Assembly (NCBI GenBank): GCA_964585385.1
Contig: CAZPDP010000003.1
Location: 1 to 64,000, forward strand
Reading direction: 5' to 3'
Length of the DNA stretch: 64,000 nucleotides
Source of the DNA: JAGXLC01 sp964585385
GTDB lineage: Bacteria; Bacteroidota; Bacteroidia; Bacteroidales; UBA12077
The position numbers and the translations under genes are program-made. Below are positions 46,601 to 54,723 of this stretch, one piece after another (position 1 is the stretch's first letter; each line of letters begins with the position of its first letter). The notes below the pieces were generated by a model. It did not search any database and was not told the DNA's origin. It saw nothing but the letters and a program-made list of their open reading frames with translations.

Positions 46601-47408
46601 TGGCACACCTCTCAGGGTGCAAGTGGATGTTAAGGATGAATCCTGCATTATCGATTTTTCAGGTTCCGGGGACGTTCACCCGGGAAATATGAATGCTACC
46701 TATGCCATCGTGAATAGTGTAGTCATTTATGTGCTCCGGTTACTGATTAATGAACCTCTGCCGTTGAATGACGGAATATTTGATCCGGTTAAACTGGTTG
46801 TTCCTCAAAGTTTGTTAAACCCGCCTTTCCCGGATGATCCTGTTCAATGTCCGGCGATTGTGGGAGGAAATGTGGAGGTAAGTCAGCGTTTGACTGATAC
46901 ACTTTTGAAAGCATTTGGCGTGGCAGCTTGCAGCCAGGGAACCATGAACAACGTTATGTTTGGGAATGAGCGATTCAGTTATTACGAAACCATTTGTGGC
47001 GGATGTGGCGCCGGGCCGGACTTTAACGGGGCCTCGGCCGTCCATCATCATATGACCAATACGCGAATAACAGACCCTGAGATTATGGAACACCGGTATC
47101 CTGTTAGACTGGAAAGGTTTGAAGTCCGGAAAGGATCGGGAGGATCCGGACAATTCCATGGCGGTGATGGAATCATACGGGAAATTACTTTCCTGGAAGA
47201 TGCCGAACTTTCTATTTTATCCCAACACCGTAAAGAAAGGCCCTATGGAATGAATGGAGGGCAGACAGGGCTACCCGGCAGACAATGGATTCAGAGAGGC
47301 GATGGAAGCAAAAAGGAGATGGAAGGAATTGATGGAACAGTAATTCATACAAACGACCGGTTTATTATTCATACGCCTGGTGGAGGAGGTTATGGGAGTA
47401 ATTATTGA
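43605..47408 (+). CDS. Hydantoinase/5-oxoprolinase, HyuA-HyuB fusion
   Basis: A 1267-residue cytosolic enzyme. The N-terminal half is HyuA-type, with the sugar-kinase-like phosphate loop DTGGTFTD (11-18), GSTRGTNALLERKGA, and the second phosphate motif DMGGTSTDVS. The C-terminal half, from about residue 755 (FTNRFMFIAENMGAMLQRTS), is HyuB-type with NHPRFGGSHLPD, GGSGQFHGGDG and a Gly-rich end (HTPGGGGYGSNY). Fusion and length match ATP-dependent 5-oxoprolinase, which opens 5-oxoproline to glutamate. Hydantoin or other cyclic amides are alternatives. Start at the ATG directly after the Nramp-like stop. Co-transcription with the transporter suggests that the transporter feeds it. Confidence 0.88.
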   Translation: MKKESLNLYIDTGGTFTDCIASDPDGNYSRVKVLSNSTLRGNIQKWVSRKKLIISENWNLQKDIFKGFYFMLLKGSHEEIKIEKYDIQSKTLFLSNDLPKEFFAKPLGFEITTHEEAPVLGARIMTQTPAGEALPPLNMKLGSTRGTNALLERKGAETVLFVTKGFKDLLFIDNQQRPDIFALNVLKPEPLPEKYVEVDERIDASGNILKSLEKGSFEQEVTELIEEGFTNAAVSFINAFRNPIHEEELKKYLLQKGFQYVTLSTELSDHIKYLQRTETTTVNAYLSPVIRNYLDNIRQKMDRGELHVMTSAGGLIQAGAFHPKDSLLSGPAGGVVGATRKGQLSGYNKLITFDMGGTSTDVSRFDGQYEYRFELKVGDAQIFSPAIAIETVAAGGGSVCYFDGFKLCVGPESAGAYPGPACYGAGGPLCITDINLLAGRMDIQRFGIPVFREEAEKKLDELVEQIFQSTGERRKKEVLISGFLQIADETMAGAIRKISVTRGYAPSEYALVGFGGAGGLHTCSIAELLGMNTILIPADAGLLSAYGISSALIERFAEKQVLLPYEKVQNKVVEWFDELDRKARQEVAQEGISADDTEIRHRKIYMRFKGQDSSVEIPYKGDLNKSLDAFREKYEQIYGYWPENRTVEVEFIRVIASEKSKAIDDKPVPSETYAPEISHYLYTLIQDSRKKTPVYDRHDLKSGASINGPAIILDKYSTTFVAPGWNFLLDINETIVLEKDEENLPISKPEKKATKTEETELELFTNRFMFIAENMGAMLQRTSLSVNVKERLDFSCALLDADGNLVANAPHIPVHLGSLGVCVKELKKVIEMKKGDVVVTNHPRFGGSHLPDITLVSPVYTEDNKLAGYVVNRSHHAEVGGIRPASMPPNARNLSEEGVIIYPAYLVKNNQVQWKHVKSILLDAPFPTRKIDENLADLHASLAANRNGEQALLGLFREHGYNKVIRYMEMLKKHAAEKTRMTLKNIKNGTYIAEENLDDGTPLRVQVDVKDESCIIDFSGSGDVHPGNMNATYAIVNSVVIYVLRLLINEPLPLNDGIFDPVKLVVPQSLLNPPFPDDPVQCPAIVGGNVEVSQRLTDTLLKAFGVAACSQGTMNNVMFGNERFSYYETICGGCGAGPDFNGASAVHHHMTNTRITDPEIMEHRYPVRLERFEVRKGSGGSGQFHGGDGIIREITFLEDAELSILSQHRKERPYGMNGGQTGLPGRQWIQRGDGSKKEMEGIDGTVIHTNDRFIIHTPGGGGYGSNY

Positions 47409-47606
47409 GGCTGTGGATGGATTAGAAGTTCTGTTTTCAACTTTGTGCTTTTTTATGGGGATTTTCATATTTTTCGGTTCTAATACTCTGCACCTGAATA
47501 TTTCTCTGTGCCAGTAGTTGAGGAGAAGCCAAAGGAGGAGAGTAAAAGGAGCTTAGATAAATTGTACACTTAACGGGAAAGAAATTTCGCAGGAGCCTTT
47601 TCAGGG

Positions 47607-47996
47607 TTATTTTTTAAATGACGATTTTATAGTGTTAATGAAGTTCTTCAGCGGGTTGACCGGTTTTTTTTCATCTTTATTTTCCTGAGATTTGTTTTCA
47701 CCGGAATCGTTGCCTGAACGTTCGTTTTTTGTCTGGTAAATCATGATATCTTCAAGCCAGTTTTTGAAGTCTTCGGGAGTATCAAAGGTTTCAATTCTGT
47801 CAAATGCTTTAAGGAATGACTCATTAAGCAAATCTTTAGCTTTGTCTTCATCTTTTACAATGTCCAGGCTGGTCTGGTACATAGAATTGTAATAATATTT
47901 ATAAAGCTGAAACTGAGCTTTCTGCTCTCCTTTTCTTACCTGTTTCAAAATATCATGGGTTTGAGATTTTATATTTTTTTCTTTTATATTTTTCAT
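47607..47996 (-). CDS. Sigma-70 region 2-only protein
   Basis: A 129-residue protein. Residues 15-90 look like ECF sigma region 2: KGEQKAQFQLYKYYYNSMYQTSLDIVKDEDKAKDLLNESFLKAFDRIETF, then a WLEDIMIYQTKNERS end matching region 2.4. Instead of region 4 there is a short, highly charged Asn/Lys/Glu-rich tail (90-120) and a basic end. No frame carrying region 4 follows within the next few hundred bases, so it is not an obvious frameshifted sigma factor. It may bind core polymerase or the -10 element without -35 contacts. It stands alone; no anti-sigma is nearby. Confidence 0.65.
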   Translation of the reverse strand: MKNIKEKNIKSQTHDILKQVRKGEQKAQFQLYKYYYNSMYQTSLDIVKDEDKAKDLLNESFLKAFDRIETFDTPEDFKNWLEDIMIYQTKNERSGNDSGENKSQENKDEKKPVNPLKNFINTIKSSFKK

Positions 47997-48446
47997 TTTA
48001 ATGGTCTTATCCTTATTTTTTTTTCGTTAAATTCTAAAACATGGTTGATATTTGGCTATAACTCTCTTTGTGATTGCTTTGTGTCTTCCTGCCTTCGTGG
48101 CAGAAAGAGAATGCCACTAAGACTCTAAAAATCTAAGATACACAAAGGAAGAAGTAATAATATTTAAGTTATCAACCATATATTAGAGTTTCACCTTTTT
48201 TTTCATGTTAGTTTCCGCAAAAGTAAATGTATTACAAAGTCAGATAATTAAATCGCTCAATTTGGGTTAAACTTAATTATTCATTAAAGAAAACCTTTCT
48301 GTTTTTTATCCGAATGCTACGAGGAGTCTATTACAAGTAATTCTGTAAAATGTTCAATGAATAGTGTTGATATGAACATGAGAGTTGTCATGTTTTGAGT
48401 ATTATGAATGGCAATCATGCATGCTTTTTCTTATATCGAACCCACG
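47997..48446. repeat. Gene-free region with a palindromic element (48041-48180)
   Basis: ATGGTTGATA (48041-48050) and TATCAACCAT (48170-48179) are perfect inverted arms about 140 bp apart. They enclose CTTTGTGTCTT/AAGAT-ACACAAAG and an inner GTGGCA-N9-TGCCAC hairpin. The remainder of the 450-bp interval is AT-rich without a recognisable gene. Confidence 0.6.
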
Positions 48447-51400
48447 TTAATCAACAGAAGGTATATTTGTGCTGTTATTTCGAGCTTTTCTGATTGCTGA
48501 TTTTAAGTCCTCCATAATCATGTAGAGATTTGGAACGATTACCAGGATGATGCCTGTGGCGAATATAATTCCGAAACCCAGTGAAATCGCCATAGGAATC
48601 AAGTATGTAGCCTGTCTTGATGTTTCAAGAATAATTGGTGTCAAACCTCCGAATGTTGTAAGGGTTGTCAGAATGATAGGCCTGAACCTTCGTATACCAG
48701 CTTCGTGAATAGCCTGAAAAGCGTTATGGTCAGACCTTTTGGTATTGGCGTAGTGAATCATAATGAGTGAATCGTTTACCACTACACCGGAGAGTGCGAT
48801 CACACCCATTAAACTAACTAGCGAAAGATCGTAGCCCAGCAGCAGGTGTCCGATAACCGCACCAAAGAGTCCGAAAGGTATCGCCATCATCACAATCAGC
48901 GGCTGCACGTAGCTGTTCAGGGCAATAGCCAGCAGGGCAAACATAACGAGTAATGCGATGGCAAAACCGCCATAAAGAGCTTGCGTGGATTCTCGCATTT
49001 CCGCCTGGCTTCCTTCAAAGCTCCAGGTTATACCCGGATAATCGGCCCTGAGTTGGGGCAACTCTTCCGTATTGAGCGACTCAATAACCCGGGAAATAGC
49101 GCTTTTGGGTTCCACATCCATACTCACCGTTATTACGCGCCTGCCATCGCGGCGGTTAATGCTGGTAAAGGCTTCCCCTTCGGTTAGTTCCACCACATCC
49201 ATCAGGGGTACTTCGGTATCATTGGGAGTCTGTATCACAAAGTCCTCCAGGTGGTGTATGTCTTTTCGTTGTTCTTTCGGTAGTTTTACGCGTACCTCAA
49301 TTTCATTCGTGCCCCTAAGCTGTCGCATAGCAAGCGCTCCATAAAAGGCATCGCGTAACTGTTGTCCAACCATCGATGGAGTTAACCCCAGATTAAGCCC
49401 CTCCGGCAGCAACTTAAAGTCGAACTGGGCTTTACCCTTATTGTAGTTGTCGTTAACATCCTGTGTAGCTTCATATTGCTCCACCCTTTCAAAAAAAGCC
49501 TGGCTGGCTTTCTCAAGCATCTCTATATTGGAGTGGCTCAGGTCCACACTAATATCCTGCATCCATCCGCCGGGACCGCTTTCAGCTTCAAAAGTGATTT
49601 GGTCTACTCCTTCCAGGTCTCCTATCTCATCGCGCCAGAGTACAATGACTTCCTGGGAAGTCATATCTCTTTGATCGGGCGGCTTCATCACAATCTCCAC
49701 ATCAATAAAGCTCTGCCCGCGGACGTTGGTTTTAATACCTTTTGCCACTTCATAGAGGTTGTGCTCCTCAAACATCCTCTGCGTGGCATTGGTTACCTCC
49801 TCGGCTACTTTTGCTGCCTGGTCAGGAGTAGTTCCAACAGGCAGCGAAACACCGGCCTCAATCTCATCAGCTGCCACTTCGGGCATCATAATCATTCCCA
49901 TGTGGTCACTGTAAGCAAATGCTCCGACAATCAAAAGCGAAGCTACAGCCGTGCTGAGGGTAATATACCTGTGACGGAGAGTGTACTCCAGAAATGGTCT
50001 GTATTTTTTTTGAACAAAACGGTTGAAACGTTCAGCAAATTGTTGCTGGTATTTTTTAATACCCCTTGTAATCACATTACCGTTTTTCTTTGAAACATGG
50101 CCCAGGTGAGCGGGCAGGATGAATAAAGCTTCGAACAACGAGACTGCCAGAACAATTATGACCACAGCCGGAAGGGGCCACCAGAATTTGCCGGTGGTTC
50201 CGGGGATGTATAATAAGGGTACAAAAGCTATAATATTTGTTAAAATACTGAAAATAACCGGCCGGGCGATCTCTTTTGCTCCTTTTATGGCAGCCTCCAG
50301 GAAACCCATGCCCTGTTGCCTGTTATGATAGATGTTTTCACCTACCACAATAGCATCATCTACCACAATACCCAGGGCTACAAGGAATCCGAACATGGAA
50401 ATCATGTTAAGGCTGACGCCATTCATGGGAAGGAAAATATGACCGCCTATGAAGGATATCACCATTCCCATCATCACCCAGAAGGCCAGGTGATATTCCA
50501 AAAACAGGGTAAGAATAACTAAAACAATGATTACCGCTAACGCCCCGTTTTCAGTAAGAAGCGAAAGTCGTTCCTTATAATCCTCTGCACTGCTGTTTTC
50601 AATCCTGTATTTCACACCAGGAGGAAGTGCAGGCTCAAAATCCTGCATGATTTCCTCCACAGCATCGGAAATCTTTAACGGTGATTGTTCTCCTACACGA
50701 AATATTTGTAGTCCTATAGAAGGTTGCTGGTTAAACTGCCCGTGAAAGCCGGTTTCTTCAAATCCGTCGGTTATTTTCGCTATATCCGATAATTTTAAGG
50801 AGGTTCCCGATTCTGAGCTGAGCAAATCTATATCACTGAATTCTTCTGCCCATTGTTTCCGCTCCTTCATTCTTAGCAGAATCTCACCGGATTTTGTTTC
50901 CAGGGCGCCTGCCGGAATATCTTCACTGGACTGAACAATGAGCCGGGCTACTTCTCCGGGGGTGAGATTGTATTCTCTCAGTTTGTTTCGGGGTATTTCT
51001 ACATGGGTTACATAATCAGGCACATTCGTTATTTCCACCTGGGTAATTTCCGGGTTGCTAAGCAACTGGTCGCGCAATCTTTCTGTTATTTTACGCAGGG
51101 TCCAGATGTCGGCATCACCGTAGATACCTATTTCCATAACACTTCGCTGTCTCGCCTGAAGACGCACCTCAGGCTCTTCGATATCATCGGGGAAGGTCCG
51201 GATCCGGTTTACCGCCTGGTCAATATCCTGGAAAGCTTTCATCCGGTTATACCCGGCAACCAGTTCAATACTAATATTTCCGGCTCCTTCATAAGCGGTG
51301 GAAGTAACCTCTTTTATACCTTGTACGCCCCTTATGGCTTCTTCTACAGGCAATAAGATTCCTTTTTCCACTTCAGAAGGGGCTGCTCCGGGATAAACCA

Positions 51401-51587
51401 CACTAACCTCAACGATGTCCAGAGCAAACTGGGGGAAAACTTCTTTCTGCATGTTGTAAATAGTCCATATTCCTCCACCGATGAGTATAATCATAAGCAG
51501 GTTGGCGGCAATGGAGTTACGGGCCATATAAGCTATAGGCCCCTTCCACCTTTTATTTTGTGTGTTACTTGAATCTGAATTGCTCAT
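48447..51587 (-). CDS. RND efflux transporter, inner-membrane permease
   Basis: The proton-driven pump of a tripartite efflux system. The 1046 residues contain the AcrB/HAE1 plan: 12 membrane helices, with two large periplasmic loops after helices 1 and 7. Helix 4 carries the proton-relay Asp pair (ALGIVVDDAIVVGENIYHN). The N-terminus (MARNSIAANLLMIILIGGGIW) and IRGVQGIKEVTSTAYEGAGNISIEL are typical. RND genes of this subtype often move drugs, dyes or bile-like compounds, but no substrate can be read. It is the last gene of an operon with the adaptor (42 bp) and outer-membrane factor. Confidence 0.95.
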   Translation of the reverse strand: MSNSDSSNTQNKRWKGPIAYMARNSIAANLLMIILIGGGIWTIYNMQKEVFPQFALDIVEVSVVYPGAAPSEVEKGILLPVEEAIRGVQGIKEVTSTAYEGAGNISIELVAGYNRMKAFQDIDQAVNRIRTFPDDIEEPEVRLQARQRSVMEIGIYGDADIWTLRKITERLRDQLLSNPEITQVEITNVPDYVTHVEIPRNKLREYNLTPGEVARLIVQSSEDIPAGALETKSGEILLRMKERKQWAEEFSDIDLLSSESGTSLKLSDIAKITDGFEETGFHGQFNQQPSIGLQIFRVGEQSPLKISDAVEEIMQDFEPALPPGVKYRIENSSAEDYKERLSLLTENGALAVIIVLVILTLFLEYHLAFWVMMGMVISFIGGHIFLPMNGVSLNMISMFGFLVALGIVVDDAIVVGENIYHNRQQGMGFLEAAIKGAKEIARPVIFSILTNIIAFVPLLYIPGTTGKFWWPLPAVVIIVLAVSLFEALFILPAHLGHVSKKNGNVITRGIKKYQQQFAERFNRFVQKKYRPFLEYTLRHRYITLSTAVASLLIVGAFAYSDHMGMIMMPEVAADEIEAGVSLPVGTTPDQAAKVAEEVTNATQRMFEEHNLYEVAKGIKTNVRGQSFIDVEIVMKPPDQRDMTSQEVIVLWRDEIGDLEGVDQITFEAESGPGGWMQDISVDLSHSNIEMLEKASQAFFERVEQYEATQDVNDNYNKGKAQFDFKLLPEGLNLGLTPSMVGQQLRDAFYGALAMRQLRGTNEIEVRVKLPKEQRKDIHHLEDFVIQTPNDTEVPLMDVVELTEGEAFTSINRRDGRRVITVSMDVEPKSAISRVIESLNTEELPQLRADYPGITWSFEGSQAEMRESTQALYGGFAIALLVMFALLAIALNSYVQPLIVMMAIPFGLFGAVIGHLLLGYDLSLVSLMGVIALSGVVVNDSLIMIHYANTKRSDHNAFQAIHEAGIRRFRPIILTTLTTFGGLTPIILETSRQATYLIPMAISLGFGIIFATGIILVIVPNLYMIMEDLKSAIRKARNNSTNIPSVD

Positions 51588-51629
51588 TATTCAATACTTC
51601 TACCCATTAATTAGCACTTCATTTTTCGA

Positions 51630-52868
51630 TTACTGGTTAGCCACCGTATTCATACCGGTATCGGTGTTCTCCTCTGTACGGAGCGGAGCGCCATTTACAA
51701 CAGTGGTCAGATTGGTTTTAACAATGCTGTCTGTCTCGCTTAATCCTTCTGCTATGTATGCAAAATGCTGATCCCGGAATAAGACCTTGACATTATGTAT
51801 TCGCAGGGAATCTTTTTCCATCACCCAAATCGTTTCTTCCTTCCTCAGGTAATCCCTGCTGAGACGTATGACATCAGGGATAGGCCTGGCCTGTATACGG
51901 GCTTCGACAAAGGATCCAAGCATTAAGACGGGCAACTCCCCGGATTCGGGCTCATGAGCCAGGGGATCGGGAACAGATACCAACACTCGTGCCATACGGG
52001 TCCTGTCTTCAAGTGTACCTACCAGTTTATAAAGACGCCCGGTACGGTACTCATTTTCGTTCCATGCCGTCCGGTTATGAATTTTTACCAACGATCCTTC
52101 TGATGCTTCGTTATCAGGAAAAGTAAGCCAGCGCAATTTTGAAAGCGGAACAGTAGTTTCCACCCAATACGTATCCATTCCCACAAGCCGTCCCAAATCC
52201 TGACCGGGAGAAACCTGCGAACCCACATTTACGTTGCGGGTCAATATATGAGCATCGAAAGGCGCTTTAATGGTCGTCCGTTTCAAATCCAGTTTGGCTT
52301 GTTCCACGGAAGCCCTTGCCGCTTCGACTGATGATCGTGCAGCATTAAGCTGGGGCTTTCGCAGAATAAGGGCTTCCTGTTCTTCTGATAAAGTTTCATT
52401 GAGCAGTTGATAATCCTTTTCCGCAATATTCTGTCGTCCCATCTCAATTTTCAGGTCTGAAACCGCCTGCCTTAGATTGCTTTCTCTCAATTGCAGTTCA
52501 TTCTTGTAATCAGCCGGGTCAATCTGCAACAAGGTTTCGCCTTTCCGGACAAATGCACCTGGTGTAAATGATTCGGACAGGCTGATTACCTCACCACTCA
52601 CCCTGGGACTCAGAATAATGTCCTGCGAAGGTATGACTGTTCCCATAGCCGACACAACAGGCCGGAAAGTGTCTCTTTCTGCCGTCATCACATCCACCAG
52701 CATGGCTGTTTGTTTGGTTGCCCCGGCACGTTTGGCTTTAGGCTCTGTCATAAAAATTATGATGACAACAATTGCAGCGGCAACCAGGATACCCAGGCTG
52801 ATAAGAAAGGTTTTCTTCAGGTTACTCTTTTTTTCACTGGTTGTATCTTTTCTTTGATTTTCTGCCAT
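51630..52868 (-). CDS. RND efflux periplasmic adaptor (MFP)
   Basis: A 412-residue membrane-fusion protein that joins the pump to the outer-membrane channel. A single N-terminal anchor helix (about 14-38, FLISLGILVAAAIVVIIIF) follows a charged start, so it is tethered rather than lipidated. The lipoyl halves (GTVIPSQDIILSPRVSGEV and IKAPFDAHILTRNVNVGSQV) flank an alpha-helical hairpin (about 110-185). A beta-barrel follows. The ATG at 52868 was chosen over a longer frame to 52895 that adds nine residues. It lies 30 bp after the channel gene. Confidence 0.93.
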   Translation of the reverse strand: MAENQRKDTTSEKKSNLKKTFLISLGILVAAAIVVIIIFMTEPKAKRAGATKQTAMLVDVMTAERDTFRPVVSAMGTVIPSQDIILSPRVSGEVISLSESFTPGAFVRKGETLLQIDPADYKNELQLRESNLRQAVSDLKIEMGRQNIAEKDYQLLNETLSEEQEALILRKPQLNAARSSVEAARASVEQAKLDLKRTTIKAPFDAHILTRNVNVGSQVSPGQDLGRLVGMDTYWVETTVPLSKLRWLTFPDNEASEGSLVKIHNRTAWNENEYRTGRLYKLVGTLEDRTRMARVLVSVPDPLAHEPESGELPVLMLGSFVEARIQARPIPDVIRLSRDYLRKEETIWVMEKDSLRIHNVKVLFRDQHFAYIAEGLSETDSIVKTNLTTVVNGAPLRTEENTDTGMNTVANQ

Positions 52869-52898
52869 GATATAAATACTGTTTAATTCATTCACAAA

Positions 52899-54296
52899 TC
52901 AGTCATTTTCTACCTCTCTTTGTGTCTCAAAACCTCCGGCCAGAGACCTGTATAGTGATATTCTGTATTCCAGTAACTGAAGGTTCGCTGTAAGCAAATT
53001 TCTCTGTAGTCTCTGCACCTCATCCAGTGCAGTTAAAACATCGAGGTATCCTCCCATTCCGTTGAAATATTCAATTCGTAGCTGTTCGTAAGACTGCCTG
53101 GCTATTTCCACCTGTTTCTTTATACTTTGAATCTTTTCTTGTTGCTTTTTTTCTTGTAGTAGGGCATCTTCCACTTCCCGGAAAGCATTCAGAATGGTTT
53201 GGCCGTAAGTGTAGAGACGCTGGTTTTTAAATGCCTCGGCCCTGTCAACTTCTGCCCTGAGCCTGCCCCCATAAAAAATGGGCGCCATAATATTGCCTGC
53301 CAGAGAATAGGCCCAGTCTCTGAATAAATTCTCAACATTATCGGCAGAAGTAGAAGTTGAAGCCGAGATGGAAAATCTTGGATACTGGTTACTGATTGCA
53401 GCAGCCACTTCTCTGTCTGCTGACTGAAGCAGGTTAAATGCGCTTTGTACGTCCGGACGTCGTCGAACCAGTTCAGCAGGAAGTCCTGTTTCAGGAAGAG
53501 GAGGTAGTTCCGGTAAACTGTCTTTTATTCTGTCAAATTTTTCCTGTGGAGGATTTCCCAACAACACTGCGAGTTGATTTTCCAGCAGCCGGACACTTGT
53601 TTCTGCAGCTATTTGCTGTTCGCGAGTGGATTCAAGCAATCTGCGCTGCCTGAGTATATCCGCACTGCGAATTTGTCCGCTTCCGAATCTGGTTTCAAGG
53701 AGACCTAACACTTTTTCATTGGTGGTTACCTGCTCTTTAATTAAATCTAACTGATTTTGTGCTTCAATAAGCTGATACCAGGTTCTGGCTATCTCAGCCG
53801 AAACGGAAATCGCTGCAGCTTTGTAGTCGGCGTATGAAGCTTTCGCCCGGAAGCGTTCTGCTTCAACCTGAGAGCGAATCCTTCCCCAAAGATCGATTTC
53901 ATAGCTTGAACTCAACCCCAGCTCCATGTTTTGTCCCTGAATGTATTGATTGATGTATTGGCTCATTTGACTTCTTGCTGAGGCATCAACAGAGGGAAAA
54001 AGAGATGAAGCTTCTCTGTTTAACACAGCCCTTGAGGCCTGCAGTCTTTGCCAGGCTGTTCTGAGATTGAAATTATTAGCGAGTGCACTGTCTACAAGAT
54101 TATCAAGTTTTTCATCTCCAAAGACAGTCCACCATTTTTCAGGAGCTTGCTCTGCTCCTGCAGTGGAAAAAACGTTGGTGGTATCAACGGGTATTGAAGC
54201 AGTTTCCCTTTGAGGCGAACAACCGGAAAGTATGAAAAATCCCGCCCAAAAAATCAAAACAACAGCAATTTTATGGTCCGTAAATTTTATTTTCAT
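52899..54296 (-). CDS. RND efflux outer-membrane channel (TolC/NodT family)
   Basis: A 465-residue outer-membrane lipoprotein with signal and lipobox FFILSGC. Two tandem OEP (outer-membrane efflux) repeats are clear: helices with LAARTAWQRLQAS-like periods (LVDSALANNFNLRTAWQRL; AEIARTWYQLIEAQNQLDLI; VEDALLQEKKQQEKIQ; YEQLRIEYFNG), each half forming strand-helix-strand. A Shine-Dalgarno AGGTGA lies 5-9 bases before Met. Met at 54299 or 54296 is equally good. It is the first gene of the operon. Confidence 0.93.
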   Translation of the reverse strand: MKIKFTDHKIAVVLIFWAGFFILSGCSPQRETASIPVDTTNVFSTAGAEQAPEKWWTVFGDEKLDNLVDSALANNFNLRTAWQRLQASRAVLNREASSLFPSVDASARSQMSQYINQYIQGQNMELGLSSSYEIDLWGRIRSQVEAERFRAKASYADYKAAAISVSAEIARTWYQLIEAQNQLDLIKEQVTTNEKVLGLLETRFGSGQIRSADILRQRRLLESTREQQIAAETSVRLLENQLAVLLGNPPQEKFDRIKDSLPELPPLPETGLPAELVRRRPDVQSAFNLLQSADREVAAAISNQYPRFSISASTSTSADNVENLFRDWAYSLAGNIMAPIFYGGRLRAEVDRAEAFKNQRLYTYGQTILNAFREVEDALLQEKKQQEKIQSIKKQVEIARQSYEQLRIEYFNGMGGYLDVLTALDEVQRLQRNLLTANLQLLEYRISLYRSLAGGFETQREVEND

Positions 54297-54299
54297 CAT

Positions 54300-54723
54300 C
54301 TTGTCACCTGGAAACTTAGCTTTTATGAATAAACTTTTATGTATAATGTCATGTTTTTTCTTTAGAATATTCACTGTCTTTTTGCTTTTCATGAATTAAA
54401 CCTGGCGGCACTCATTCCTTTTGATAATTATCAATATATTTAGTAAATATAAAGACAAAATCTGTATGAAATTTGTTTAAAGAAAATTACAGACAGGATA
54501 CCCGGTCATATTACTGAGGGTATAAAGATGTGCACTCCGTTTTAATGTTCATGAAAATGGTTCCTTCTCTCTTCCTGTGTAATCTCATTGAAAAAATTTC
54601 AACTAATCAATCATAAAGAAGCGTTATAATGGCTTTACTTGTTTTCTTTTTTGTAACTGTAACTGAAATTGAACGTCATATTCCTAAGTTATACCATTTA
54701 AATAATCATAAAGGAGAGAAGCT
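54300..54723. promoter_or_regulatory. Divergent promoter region with a 14-bp palindrome
   Basis: This interval separates the efflux operon from the serine hydrolase gene. TTGATAATTATCAA at 54421-54434 is a perfect palindrome 125 bp ahead of the efflux start and could be an operator. Directly before the hydrolase start is a strong Shine-Dalgarno, AAGGAGAG. Nothing else stands out. Confidence 0.45.
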
